Positions 44,121-53,429 of a stretch of DNA of 64,000 nucleotides are shown here, piece after piece. The notes beneath the pieces are model-generated. The model did no database searches, was not told the origin of the DNA, and was given only the letters and a program-made list of their open reading frames with translations. The translations under genes and the position numbers were made by a program. Source of the DNA: UBA6059 sp040219045 (GTDB lineage: Bacteria > Bacteroidota > Bacteroidia > Cytophagales > Cyclobacteriaceae); the NCBI GenBank assembly GCA_965229505.1, contig OZ245881.1:186001-250000 (forward strand), written 5' to 3'. The number at the start of each line of letters is the position of its first letter. Position 1 is the stretch's first letter.

Positions 44121-47100
44121 TTAGGCTTCAGTTTTCTCTTTATTTCTGATCTTAGTGAAGTACCATACGTTAGGGTCTACCCTGATCTCCTCCAGTACAT
44201 GATAGGCTCTTGGTTCTGCTACAGCAGTCTTACCTTCATCGTTGACCCTGAGCTTCAACAATTGTGAAACTTTGGACTCAGCATTTTTCAAGTCTCCAAA
44301 CACAATTGCCTCAGATGGACAAGCTTTGGCACACGCCGAAGTAATCTCTCCATCCACTGGTCTTCGACCTTCTCTCTTCGCTTGTAGTTTACCTGCTTGT
44401 ACTCTCTGTACACAGAAGGTACATTTTTCCATAACACCACGAGCCCTAACGGTCACATCTGGGTTCAATACCATTTTGCCAAGATCATTGTTCATGGCGG
44501 TATTGTTTCCAAATTCCTTGTTGTCATGATACTTGAACCAGTTGAACCTTCGCACTTTGTAAGGACAGTTGTTAGCACAATATCTTGTACCAATACATCT
44601 GTTGTAAGTCATCTGATTCAGACCTTCAGTACTATGTGTAGTAGCAGCTACCGGACATACCGTCTCACAAGGTGCATTATTACACTGCTGACACATCATT
44701 GGCTGGAAAGTAACCTCTGGATTCTCAGCTGCTTCTTCCAAACCGATTAGGTCACTGACATCAGCATCACTACTATAGTATCTATCGATTCTCAACCATG
44801 CCATTTCTCTGCGGTTGAGTACTTCTCCTTTTCCTACTACCGGAATATTATTCTCCGCCTGGCAAGCTATTGTACACGCTCCACATCCAGTGCAGGAATT
44901 CAAATCTATCGCCATTCCCCAATGGTGATTAGGGTACTCATGGCCACTCCAAAGGGAAATGGCCGCTGGCTCCTTAAACCCTTCTGATGTGTATATCTCA
45001 GGTCTTTCTCTACCGGCAAATGGATCTTTCTGATAATCAGAGAGCAACGCTTCCTGAAGGACGTTACCACGATCCATTACTGTCTGACTCGTCTGCGTCT
45101 GGGCGACTTGATAAGTTTCACCCGTGTTCTCCATAGTCACACCAGCTACTTTCAAGCTTTGGTAGCCTTTGCTGTAGTCTGCAAAAGGGTAGGCGTTAGC
45201 ACCTATATTGTCTGCTACTCTTCCTGCTTTTGTTCTGCCATATCCAAGCGCTAAGCCAACAGTGCCCTTAGCCTGGCCAGGCTGGATCAGCACTGGTACA
45301 TTCACGGTAGTGCCACCTACAGTCACATTGAACTTTTGGGTAGTCATGTCCCCGGTCTTCAAGCCTAGCTCGGTGGCCATACTTGGCGACACAGTCAGAT
45401 AGTTCTCCCAACATGCTTTTGTAATTGGATCTGACATCTCCTGAAGCCAGGGATTGTTGGCCTGGATACCATTCCCCACTGAGGCGTTGGTGTAGAGGAT
45501 GAGCTCAGTATCAGCGCTATCTGCTTTATAAGTCGAGGCTACCTTGGAGGCTGCACCATTGATATCACCTGCAAAAACTGTAGCTGTTGTCTCTGCTTCT
45601 GACTTGGCGGTATATACACCATCGTGCAAGCACTGATCCCAGAACATCTGCATGTCAGACTGCTCAGACTGATTGGCGAAATGCCACTCACCCCAGTTTG
45701 CCTTGACGAATTCAAAATAGTCTTCTTCTGCGCCTGCCCACTTTAGGAAGCTCGATTGCGCCTGACGCGTATTAAATATATTCGAGATAGTTGGCTGTGA
45801 TAAGCTGAAGTGTCCTTTCACAGGCTCAGCATCATTCCAGCTTTCTAGATAATGATGATCAGGAGCGACAATGCCAACAGCTGCAGTCGTTTCATCCATT
45901 CTGTCCGAAGTGGACAAGGAGAATTTCGCTTTGCCAATAGCCTCAGCAAGCTGAGCGCCCATAGCATGATCATATACAGGGTTGCAATTATAGAAGATGA
46001 TTCCAGCCACACTGCCTTTCGCAGCATCATTGACCAGTTTTGTCATTTTTGCATCATCACCTTTTCTTATCTGATAAGGATTGGCAATGTCTATAGTCTC
46101 ACTGTAAGCACCCAACAAGCTGTTGATAGCATTGACGATAGTTTGTACCGACTCGTCATTAGATCCGGATACAACTAAAGAACTCTGCTTTGACTTCCAC
46201 AAGTCCTCAGCTGCCATTGCTATTCTTGGACTATCTACTTTGGCAGCACTGATCGTCGGTGCACCTGCCTTAGCAGCAATCAAGTTGTAAAGATTAGCAA
46301 CAAACAAACCTTCCTGAGAAGGCTTAATGGGTGTGCGATAATCTGCATTCGCACCAGTCAATGAAAGATTAGACTCGAAAGAGTACAATCTTGACATATT
46401 CTTATTGCCATCACGCAGTTTTCTAGTGGCGGCAAATTGCTTACTAAACAGCGTTGAGTTAAGCCATCCCCCTAAGAAGTCGGCATCAAACGAAACAATT
46501 GTCTTGGCCTTGCTGAAGTCGTAAAAAGGAACTGCTCTGGTGCCAAAAGATTTTTCATTGGCGGCTAGCATACCATGGAAAGAAACCTGATCATACTGGA
46601 CATGCTCTCCATTGAACTTAGCCAAAAATTGGTCTAAAGCTTTTTGAGTTGACGGGCTGAAAATTGAGTTGCTGACCACAACAAGTCGACCGCCTAAACC
46701 GCCCAACTGCTTCATCACAGCGGAATCAACCTCATCCCATGTGCTTGCGGCACCATTGATCATTGGCGTTTGAAGCCTTTGCTGATCATAAAGTGATAGC
46801 ACAGAGGCCTCTACCTGAGCAGAAGTACCGCCACCGCTCACAGGTGATAGGGAGTTGCCTTCCACTTTGATAGGCCTTCCCTCTCTTGTCTTCACCACTA
46901 CACTGCAGTAGTCGCTACCGCTAATAAAGCTGGAAGCATAGTAGTTAGGGATACTGGGGTCCACATCTACCGGCTTATTAAGATATGGAATGGCCTTGCG
47001 TACAGGTGCCTCACAGGCAGCCAATGAAGCTGCTGCCACACCAAAACCCATCATCTTCAGAAAGTCCCTTCTATTAGGACCGTCTTCACCATTTTCGTTA

Positions 47101-47204
47101 ATCGGCAAGTACTCTGGAAATTCACCCTCAGAGTTCTTGACAAACTCAGGGTTGTTGGTCAGTTGCTCTAACCCTTTCCAATATGTCTTTTTGGTTTCGC
47201 TCAT
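44121..47204 (-). CDS. actB: Alternative complex III subunit ActB (molybdopterin-type + Fe-S fusion)
   Basis: 1027 residues. An N-terminal Tat-like signal (NRRDFLKMMGFGVAAASLAAC, about 41-64) precedes a molybdopterin-oxidoreductase-like domain (about 80-720) that has lost cofactor ligands in this family. The C-terminal ferredoxin domain holds four cysteine clusters: CTGCGACTIAC, CQQCNNAPCETVC, CIGTRYCANNC and CTFC...CAKAC, so three [4Fe-4S] and one [3Fe-4S] as in known ActB. Cys64 after AA suggests lipidation as in related proteins. Central electron-transfer subunit. Confidence 0.95.
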   Translation of the reverse strand: MSETKKTYWKGLEQLTNNPEFVKNSEGEFPEYLPINENGEDGPNRRDFLKMMGFGVAAASLAACEAPVRKAIPYLNKPVDVDPSIPNYYASSFISGSDYCSVVVKTREGRPIKVEGNSLSPVSGGGTSAQVEASVLSLYDQQRLQTPMINGAASTWDEVDSAVMKQLGGLGGRLVVVSNSIFSPSTQKALDQFLAKFNGEHVQYDQVSFHGMLAANEKSFGTRAVPFYDFSKAKTIVSFDADFLGGWLNSTLFSKQFAATRKLRDGNKNMSRLYSFESNLSLTGANADYRTPIKPSQEGLFVANLYNLIAAKAGAPTISAAKVDSPRIAMAAEDLWKSKQSSLVVSGSNDESVQTIVNAINSLLGAYSETIDIANPYQIRKGDDAKMTKLVNDAAKGSVAGIIFYNCNPVYDHAMGAQLAEAIGKAKFSLSTSDRMDETTAAVGIVAPDHHYLESWNDAEPVKGHFSLSQPTISNIFNTRQAQSSFLKWAGAEEDYFEFVKANWGEWHFANQSEQSDMQMFWDQCLHDGVYTAKSEAETTATVFAGDINGAASKVASTYKADSADTELILYTNASVGNGIQANNPWLQEMSDPITKACWENYLTVSPSMATELGLKTGDMTTQKFNVTVGGTTVNVPVLIQPGQAKGTVGLALGYGRTKAGRVADNIGANAYPFADYSKGYQSLKVAGVTMENTGETYQVAQTQTSQTVMDRGNVLQEALLSDYQKDPFAGRERPEIYTSEGFKEPAAISLWSGHEYPNHHWGMAIDLNSCTGCGACTIACQAENNIPVVGKGEVLNRREMAWLRIDRYYSSDADVSDLIGLEEAAENPEVTFQPMMCQQCNNAPCETVCPVAATTHSTEGLNQMTYNRCIGTRYCANNCPYKVRRFNWFKYHDNKEFGNNTAMNNDLGKMVLNPDVTVRARGVMEKCTFCVQRVQAGKLQAKREGRRPVDGEITSACAKACPSEAIVFGDLKNAESKVSQLLKLRVNDEGKTAVAEPRAYHVLEEIRVDPNVWYFTKIRNKEKTEA

Positions 47205-47233
47205 TTTACTCGAATGTAGTCAGTCAGGTTATT

Positions 47234-48529
47234 TTAGTAGTGGCATTTTGAACATTCCAACCCACCTATGTCTTGCACCTTGAGTGGATTTTTGCTGGTC
47301 TCATCATGCAACTCCACCAACTTGGTATAGTATTCATTGCCTTTGGCATTGACTTCAGTTTCTCTATGACAGTTGATACACCAGCCCATGGTCAGGTTTG
47401 AATACTGGTATACTACTTGCATTTCCTCTATCGGTCCGTGACAGGTCTGGCATTCCAATCCACCCACCTTCACGTGCTGGGAGTGATTGAAGTACGCCAA
47501 ATCGGGAAGGTTGTGAACTCGCACCCACTCTATCGGCACACCAGACTCGGCCGCATCATATATTTTTTGAATTTCAGGTGACATACCTGTCTGTCCACCT
47601 ACGTTTTGTATTGCCGAGTGGCAATTCATACAGATGTTGACAGATGGAATATTTGCAGATTTAGCTTTCTCGACACCTGTGTGACAGTATACGCACTCGA
47701 TCTCATATTGACCCGCATGCAGCTGGTGAGAGAAGGCTATCGGTTGCTTAGGTTGATACCCCTGCTGGACACCTACCGTAAATAGTCCATCAATGGCGGA
47801 CTTTAGTACGATAGCCAGGAAGAAGAAAGTAACAAACCCTAGAAAAGCATTACTCTTAGCGAGGTGCGTAAGGTTGAAGTCCTGGTTGACAATATCTTTA
47901 TCCTCTTCGTTGAGCTCTTTGCTTTGATTGAGATACTTGGTGAGAACTGAAATAATCAAACCAAGCACGATCAGAATCAAAACGAGTACGACAACAAATC
48001 CGATCAAGATCGCTGTGATATACTCAGCAGCCACTCCACCTCCTCCGGCAGCCACAGTCTCTCCGTCAGCAGTTGTAGTGGTAGCTACAGCTGCTTCGAC
48101 AGGCTTAGCTGACTCGGCCTTGATATATGCGAGCAGGGAGTTGAGCTCTTCATCAGAAAAGGCAAATGAAGTCATCTGTGTCTGGTTGTACTCATTGTAC
48201 AAATTGACAGCATACTCATCGCCACTGGCGATCACCTTAGATGAGTTTTTAATAAATGCCTTGATCCACTCTTCATCTTGACGTTCATGTACATTTCTCA
48301 ACGCAGGTCCGATGACCTTTTCATTGATCGCATGACAAACCGTACAGTTTCCTTTGAACAAAGACTCCCCTTGGGAGACCAGGGCAGGATCAGCACCTGC
48401 GTCTGCAGCCTCAGCTGGGGCAGCTTCATCCTGTGCGTAAGCACCAAGAGAAACAGACGTGATCAGCGTGAAAGTGAGGAGGAATTGGCAGAGAAGGTGG
48501 TTAATGCTTTTAAATCGGTTGATCGACAT
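47234..48529 (-). CDS. actA: Alternative complex III multiheme cytochrome ActA with extra N-terminal cytochrome c domain
   Basis: 431 residues with six CxxCH heme sites: CTVCH near 61-65 and five more in the C-terminal half (CVYCH, CMNCH, CQTCH, CINCH, CSKCHY at the very end). The N-terminal signal ends near YAQ. A membrane helix lies near 170-193, between a monoheme cytochrome c domain and the pentaheme domain. The N-terminal domain is an addition to the bare pentaheme form. First gene of the operon, 35 bp past the -7 box. Confidence 0.93.
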   Translation of the reverse strand: MSINRFKSINHLLCQFLLTFTLITSVSLGAYAQDEAAPAEAADAGADPALVSQGESLFKGNCTVCHAINEKVIGPALRNVHERQDEEWIKAFIKNSSKVIASGDEYAVNLYNEYNQTQMTSFAFSDEELNSLLAYIKAESAKPVEAAVATTTTADGETVAAGGGGVAAEYITAILIGFVVVLVLILIVLGLIISVLTKYLNQSKELNEEDKDIVNQDFNLTHLAKSNAFLGFVTFFFLAIVLKSAIDGLFTVGVQQGYQPKQPIAFSHQLHAGQYEIECVYCHTGVEKAKSANIPSVNICMNCHSAIQNVGGQTGMSPEIQKIYDAAESGVPIEWVRVHNLPDLAYFNHSQHVKVGGLECQTCHGPIEEMQVVYQYSNLTMGWCINCHRETEVNAKGNEYYTKLVELHDETSKNPLKVQDIGGLECSKCHY

Positions 48530-48564
48530 TTCTTCGGTTTAGGTATTCCTTTTCTAGACGGCTA

Positions 48565-48595
48565 CAAATCTAACATCCGAACCCATAACTTCAAA
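48565..48595 (-). promoter_or_regulatory. Promoter of the act-cta operon
   Basis: On the minus strand TTTG (48595-48592), a 19-nt spacer and TAGATTTG (48572-48565) match the Bacteroidota promoter at both boxes with the ideal spacing. The predicted start of transcription is about 48558, giving a short leader before the actA ATG at 48529. Confidence 0.8.
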
Positions 48596-48699
48596 AAGAT
48601 ATTCACTGCCGCAATTAGGCTTATTTGAAGCATATGAGCTGATTTAGAAGCCCAAGTTAAAAAACTTGAGCTTTGTGATTCTTAAAAAGCATTGATCAA

Positions 48700-48726
48700 T
48701 ACTATTTAGAATAATACTAAATAGTA
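48700..48726. repeat. A/T-rich perfect hairpin in the actA intergenic region
   Basis: TACTATTTAG (48700-48709) pairs fully with CTAAATAGTA (48717-48726) around 7 nt. It is 130-160 bp upstream of the act promoter and could be an operator; no regulator is assigned. Confidence 0.4.
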
Positions 48727-48841
48727 AACCCGACTCTTGATTTATTCCAAAGGCTTAATCCGCGCTTCCAACGGCATTGAATAAGCTTGTTATTGAAAGG
48801 CTATCTGCCACATTAAGCAATAAGTACCAGCCATGGCTTAG

Positions 48842-48849
48842 TAAGTTTG
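48842..48849 (+). promoter_or_regulatory. -7 box upstream of the membrane-protein gene
   Basis: TAAGTTTG matches TAnnTTTG, 46 bp before the ATG at 48895. No TTTG at the -33 distance. Confidence 0.4.
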
Positions 48850-48894
48850 AATTAGTAGATCCATCCACTAGCTTTCATCAATGACAAGTCAATA

Positions 48895-49548
48895 ATGTTG
48901 CACTTACGAATGAACGATCCATTAACATTTGTCCAACCATTAGTCACCAGCGCCATTGGCTTTCTGATTCTCGGCACATGTGTTTTGATTTTTGCCTTTC
49001 ACCTACTTACCAGAAAAAGTCCGCTGGTCATTCGCGGCAATTATGCATTGGTTCTGTTCGTACCGTCTTTGATTTTTATGGTGGGGACTAATGCTCTTGC
49101 GATTAGCCTTTCACCGATGGCCTCACTTCCCTACTACGCCCTTTTCTTGTTAATTTCCGGAATCATGACCTTCATCCTGGCACGAATTAGTCAGACTATT
49201 GTACTCATTGGAATAAAGAAGAAACTTATTGGAGATATGTTTCCGCTTAGTCAAAACAGCTCTGTAGCACATCTAAGAATTAATAAATGGATGGACGGTG
49301 ATCAGTACATAATAGAATCTCCGAAAGATAAATGGGAGGTGAATACTGTCGGCCGATCTGCAATGATGACCGTAAGAGCTGATAAGAAAGTGACCGCCTC
49401 TCGATTCAATGACGTGACCTGCGAAATCAAGGAAATGAATACAAACCACTTTACTTCCAAGGGTGCCACGATCTATCTTGCTTTGGGGGTGGCTCTTTAC
49501 TTAATTGGGTTAGCTCAAATTCTGTTTCATCATTTTTTGTTCTCGTAG
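48895..49548 (+). CDS. Hypothetical membrane protein
   Basis: 217 residues. Three N-terminal membrane helices (about 14-36, 47-70, 77-103), a hydrophilic middle domain (about 110-185) and one C-terminal helix (about 190-212). The start could instead be ATG 48910 (MNDPLTFVQP). No motif recognised. It is 34 bp before the TonB-receptor gene on the same strand. Confidence 0.65.
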   Translation: MLHLRMNDPLTFVQPLVTSAIGFLILGTCVLIFAFHLLTRKSPLVIRGNYALVLFVPSLIFMVGTNALAISLSPMASLPYYALFLLISGIMTFILARISQTIVLIGIKKKLIGDMFPLSQNSSVAHLRINKWMDGDQYIIESPKDKWEVNTVGRSAMMTVRADKKVTASRFNDVTCEIKEMNTNHFTSKGATIYLALGVALYLIGLAQILFHHFLFS

Positions 49549-49582
49549 TGTTAAGGGTAATTCGCACGGCTATCTGTTTCTG

Positions 49583-52306
49583 ATGAAAAAATCCCCCAAT
49601 ATGGGAAAAATCAACTTCCTAACCGTTAGCCTGATATTCGTTCTTCACTTGTCATCCTACGCACAAGATCTGAACACCTATCGTATCACCGGATTCTATA
49701 TCGACCAACCTTTTCTTGAAGTCATAGAAGATATAGAGAGTCAGATTCCCACACGTTTCTATTTTATTGAAGCCTGGGTGGAGGACCTCAGGGTCACCGG
49801 AGATTTTCAGAATGCCACCTTAGCAGAATTCATGTCTCAGGTGCTCTCTGGCTATGATCTACAGTTTGTGGTCTTTGATCCATTCACGGTAGTGCTCACA
49901 CGTGATGTCAGTATCCTACAAGCTATATCTGCCCCATCCGAAGAAGCCGCGGAACTATCCGTCGGGAATGAAGATGACTATGTCTTAGGCAAGCTTATCC
50001 AGATTTCCGGTAGGCTGACCAATGAGAAAACCAACGAGCCGCTGGCCGGTGCGACCATCTCTTTTGAGAGCATAGAGCGATCTGTTACCACAAATGGCAA
50101 TGGCGCCTACTCACTGGAGATTCCTGCGGGGAAATATTTCGTCACCTTTGCCTACGTAGGTTTGGAACCACAGCGAAAGCTGGTCCAACTCTACTCCTCT
50201 GGCGACCTGAGTATCGAAATGTATGAAGAACCCATCCGGCTGCAAGAGGTTTCCATCGAAAGTACCGCCGAAGACATCAATATTGCCTCCCCTTACCTTG
50301 GCTTGATCAAGCTCAACTCTGGCATAGTCAACAAGGTACCGACGCTCCTTGGTGAAGCGGATATAGTGCGAACATTACTTATGATGCCGGGTATCAATAC
50401 GGTCGGAGAAGGCGCCACAGGTTTGAATGTAAGGGGTGGAAACATTGATCAGAACCTGATTACGATTGACGATGCACCTATTTTTAACACCTCTCATCTG
50501 TTTGGGTTTTTCTCAACAATCAATCCAGATGCGGTAGGCGAAATCGATTTTTATAAAGGCTCCATGCCTGCTTCGCTGGGAGGAAGAGCTTCATCAGTCT
50601 TGGACATCAAGCTCAAGGAAGGTTCTTCCGATAGGTTCAACATCCGCGGTGGAGTGGGCACCATATCAAGCCGTCTAAGTGCCAATGGCCCTATCGGGGA
50701 AAAGACCAACTACGCCATCTCAGCGCGTGCGAGCTATGTAAACTATATCCTGAAACAGATACAGGATATTGACATACGCAGAAGTCGCGCCAATTTTGGC
50801 GACTTTAGTATGAAGGTGAGCCATCGGTTTACCGATAAACTCAAGCTGTCCTATACCTCCTACTACAGTGAGGATAGCTTCAAGTTTGCAGAAGATACCG
50901 TGTACAATTGGTCAACGTTTAACAATACGCTGAAGGTCAACTATCTTTTCAATGAGGGTATGATTGGGTCGATCACGGCTTTTAACAGCAACTATAAATA
51001 TTCGGCCGAAAATGTCACCGATATCAACCCTTTCACACTCGACTACAGTCTGAATCAGCAGACGATCAAAGGAGACTTCTCCGTAATCAGGGACAATTTC
51101 ACCCTGGACTTTGGAGCCGGATACAACTATTACGACATCCAACCCGGAGAACTCACTGCCGACAGTGATGAATCCGGGATCGTGCCGCTAACGCTTCAAA
51201 GTGAATTGGGAGGTGAGGCGTACTATTATGCGAATATCAACTACAACCTCAATCCGAGCGTGACGATCAATGCTGGTCTTCGGTACGCACAGTACACTGC
51301 ACTTGGTCCTAAGGATGTGTATTCCTACGATGATAATAGCGAGAAGTCACTGGTAAGTATCAACGATACTACAAGCTACTCGCAAGGCGAAAAAATCACG
51401 AGCTACAATGGCCTGGAACCCAGAGCAAGCATAAGATGGCAGTTCAGCCCCTCCTTTTCATTTAAAGGCGGCTACTCTCGAAACTATCAATATCTGTACT
51501 TAGTCTCCAATACTGCTGCCTCCACACCACTTGATGTGTGGCGACCAGTGGACAGTCATGTACCACCATTGATCAGCGATCAATATTCCGCAGGTCTATT
51601 CAAGAACTTCAAAAACAACGCGTATGAGACATCATTTGAGGTGTACTACAAGGAACTACAGAATCTGGTAGACTATAAGGATGGTGCGGATATATTACTC
51701 AATCCGGCGTTGGAGACTGATCTTATCATCGGAACAGGTGAAGCCTATGGTGCTGAAGTATTCTTTAAGAAAAACCGTGGAGACGTGACAGGCTGGATTT
51801 CTTACACTTACTCCCGATCCTTGCGTACCATGGTCGGTGATAATCCGGGTGAGACAATTAACAATGGTGAAGCATTTCCATCCAACTGGGACAGTCCTCA
51901 CAATGTGTCTCTGATCGCCAATTGGGATGTGAATGATTGGTTTGACGCTGGTCTTAACTTCGTCTATAATACAGGTCGCCCAGTTACCGCTCCGGTCTCC
52001 AAATATGTCGTCAACTATCTTGAAGGACAGAACCTAATCGTGGCAGAGTTTTCGGATCGAAATCAATTCAGGATACCTGACTACTATAGACTAGACATCT
52101 CCATAACCTACAAACCCAAACCACAGCGTATCAAAAAGTGGGATGACAGCTGGACATTCTCCATCTACAATGTACTGGGTCGAAAGAATCCATACTCTGT
52201 CTTCTTTAAAGGCGAAGGAGGTCAGGCAGCAAGAGCATATCAGTTGGCCGTCATTGGCGTTCCTATTCCTGCGATTACCTACAATTTCAAGTTTCCTAAG
52301 TTCTAG
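49583..52306 (+). CDS. TonB-dependent outer-membrane receptor with STN and carboxypeptidase-like domains
   Basis: 907 residues. Signal peptide (to SYAQ), then an STN-like domain (about 30-115), typical of receptors that signal to an anti-sigma factor, then a CarboxypepD_reg-like domain (about 137-217: ISGRLTNEKTNEPLAGATIS). The plug (about 220-360) has NVRGGNIDQNLITIDDAP and FYKGSMPASLGGRASSV. The rest is a 22-strand-type barrel ending in KFPKF. No SusD partner or sigma/anti-sigma genes are adjacent, so the substrate is unknown. Confidence 0.88.
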   Translation: MKKSPNMGKINFLTVSLIFVLHLSSYAQDLNTYRITGFYIDQPFLEVIEDIESQIPTRFYFIEAWVEDLRVTGDFQNATLAEFMSQVLSGYDLQFVVFDPFTVVLTRDVSILQAISAPSEEAAELSVGNEDDYVLGKLIQISGRLTNEKTNEPLAGATISFESIERSVTTNGNGAYSLEIPAGKYFVTFAYVGLEPQRKLVQLYSSGDLSIEMYEEPIRLQEVSIESTAEDINIASPYLGLIKLNSGIVNKVPTLLGEADIVRTLLMMPGINTVGEGATGLNVRGGNIDQNLITIDDAPIFNTSHLFGFFSTINPDAVGEIDFYKGSMPASLGGRASSVLDIKLKEGSSDRFNIRGGVGTISSRLSANGPIGEKTNYAISARASYVNYILKQIQDIDIRRSRANFGDFSMKVSHRFTDKLKLSYTSYYSEDSFKFAEDTVYNWSTFNNTLKVNYLFNEGMIGSITAFNSNYKYSAENVTDINPFTLDYSLNQQTIKGDFSVIRDNFTLDFGAGYNYYDIQPGELTADSDESGIVPLTLQSELGGEAYYYANINYNLNPSVTINAGLRYAQYTALGPKDVYSYDDNSEKSLVSINDTTSYSQGEKITSYNGLEPRASIRWQFSPSFSFKGGYSRNYQYLYLVSNTAASTPLDVWRPVDSHVPPLISDQYSAGLFKNFKNNAYETSFEVYYKELQNLVDYKDGADILLNPALETDLIIGTGEAYGAEVFFKKNRGDVTGWISYTYSRSLRTMVGDNPGETINNGEAFPSNWDSPHNVSLIANWDVNDWFDAGLNFVYNTGRPVTAPVSKYVVNYLEGQNLIVAEFSDRNQFRIPDYYRLDISITYKPKPQRIKKWDDSWTFSIYNVLGRKNPYSVFFKGEGGQAARAYQLAVIGVPIPAITYNFKFPKF

Positions 52307-52335
52307 AAACATACCCTATTACCCAATTTTCTTAG

Positions 52336-52351
52336 GTATATATTTGAATAC
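52336..52351. promoter_or_regulatory. Possible PadR operator over the padR promoter
   Basis: TATATTTG (52339-52346) matches the -7 box TAnnTTTG for padR. It is overlapped by an inverted repeat GTAT-N8-ATAC (52336-52351), the spacing of known PadR sites. A direct repeat TAGGTAT occurs at 52333-52339 and 52362-52368. Autoregulation is inference. Confidence 0.4.
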
Positions 52352-52377
52352 ATAAGAACAATAGGTATTATTGCTTC

Positions 52378-52719
52378 ATGTATTCTAAAGAACTGCTCAA
52401 AGGAACCCTCAGAACCATCGTACTCAAGCTGCTTGCAGAACACGGTACGATGTACGGTTATGAGATCACACAAAAAACGAAAGAACTTACTGGTGGTAAG
52501 ATCGTACTCACTGAAGGAGCACTTTATCCTCTCCTTCATAAGCTGGAAGCTGAGGGCTATCTGGTTACCACAACCAAGTCGATCGGAAAGCGCATTCGTA
52601 AGTACTATGCGCTTACCCCGGAAGGCGATGAAAAAGCCATTTCACTTTCGAATGAGTTCGCTGATTTTGTCCAAACCGTCATCTATCTCTTGAACCCGAG
52701 CCTGGCCCCAAAAACATGA
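52378..52719 (+). CDS. PadR-family transcriptional regulator
   Basis: 113 residues, full winged-helix PadR: YSKELLKGTLRTIVLKLLAEHG (helix 1-2), MYGYEITQKTKELTGGKIVLTEGALYPLLHKLEAEGYL (recognition helix and wing) and a short dimerisation helix at the C-terminus. It overlaps the following gene by 4 bp, so it belongs to that operon. Confidence 0.92.
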   Translation: MYSKELLKGTLRTIVLKLLAEHGTMYGYEITQKTKELTGGKIVLTEGALYPLLHKLEAEGYLVTTTKSIGKRIRKYYALTPEGDEKAISLSNEFADFVQTVIYLLNPSLAPKT

Positions 52720-53429
52720 TACGACTATCCAATACTCAATCGGAACAAATCCAGGAAGCGATAAAGTCTTCCGTAGGAAATAGCGCGAAGGTGCAGCATG
52801 AGCTTTTTGATCATTGGTGCTGCTTTGTGGAGGCGGCCATGTCCAATGGCACCTCATTTGACCAGGCTTTTCAGGAGCTGAAGTTACATTTTGATCTAGC
52901 TGAGGTGAAAGCAATCGAGGAAAACTACCTGACCTATCATCCACGCATGCCATGGTTATCCACGTTGCAGCGGGTTGGTAGCATGGCCGCCATGCTGGTC
53001 TTACTGGTAGTAGCAGGTGTAGATGCTCAGAAACGTCCTGATATCAGCCCGGTCTTCGATCAATATCCGATCTCATCGGGTTTCGGTAATCGTATTGATC
53101 CCTTTGCTGAAGAGGTCAAACATCACAATGGAATTGATCTGAAGGTTCCCAAAAACACTCCTGTCCGAGCAACGGCAGATGGGACTGTGGCAAAGGTGAG
53201 CAACCATCCAAAAGGTCATGGTCTGCATATCATCATTAGCCACAATGATGGATATGAAACACTTTATGCTAACTTGAGCCTTGCCGATGTTGCAGAAGGT
53301 CAGGTGATAGTCAAAGGTGAGATAATCGGCAAGTCCGGAAACTCAGGACTATCAACCGCGCCGCATCTCCACTATGAAATCAGGCATAATCAAAAACCCA
53401 TCAATCCTGAGGTATATATCAGTAAGTAA
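52716..53429 (+). CDS. M23 peptidase with N-terminal PadR-linked cytoplasmic domain
   Basis: 237 residues. The N-terminal 80 residues are helical with no signal peptide, like the regulatory prefix domains often encoded after PadR genes. One membrane helix spans about 88-104. The C-terminal part (about 117-237) is a LytM/M23 domain, with His137 and Asp141 (HNGID) and His217-Leu-His219 (HLH) as metal and catalytic residues, all intact. It should cut peptidoglycan crosslinks or a related substrate in the periplasm while its N-terminus sits in the cytoplasm. Immediately followed by lepB. Confidence 0.85.
   Translation: MIRLSNTQSEQIQEAIKSSVGNSAKVQHELFDHWCCFVEAAMSNGTSFDQAFQELKLHFDLAEVKAIEENYLTYHPRMPWLSTLQRVGSMAAMLVLLVVAGVDAQKRPDISPVFDQYPISSGFGNRIDPFAEEVKHHNGIDLKVPKNTPVRATADGTVAKVSNHPKGHGLHIIISHNDGYETLYANLSLADVAEGQVIVKGEIIGKSGNSGLSTAPHLHYEIRHNQKPINPEVYISK

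Larger units (their letters stand above)
48530..48894. other. Intergenic region between actA and a divergent membrane-protein gene
   Basis: 365 bp. It holds the act promoter (48565-48595) on the minus strand, two hairpins (48648-48673, with one mismatch; and a perfect 10-bp A/T-rich one at 48700-48709 / 48717-48726) and a -7 box for the divergent gene at 48842-48849. I see no coding frame or RNA gene in it. Confidence 0.6.

Noticed and set aside
48530..48894. tRNA or other structured RNA gene in the act intergenic region
   Set aside because: No cloverleaf, CCA end or anticodon-like loop could be built; only the two simple hairpins are supported.
49549..49582. SusC/SusD-type polysaccharide utilisation locus around the TonB receptor
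   Set aside because: No SusD lipoprotein, glycoside hydrolase or sensor gene is next to it.
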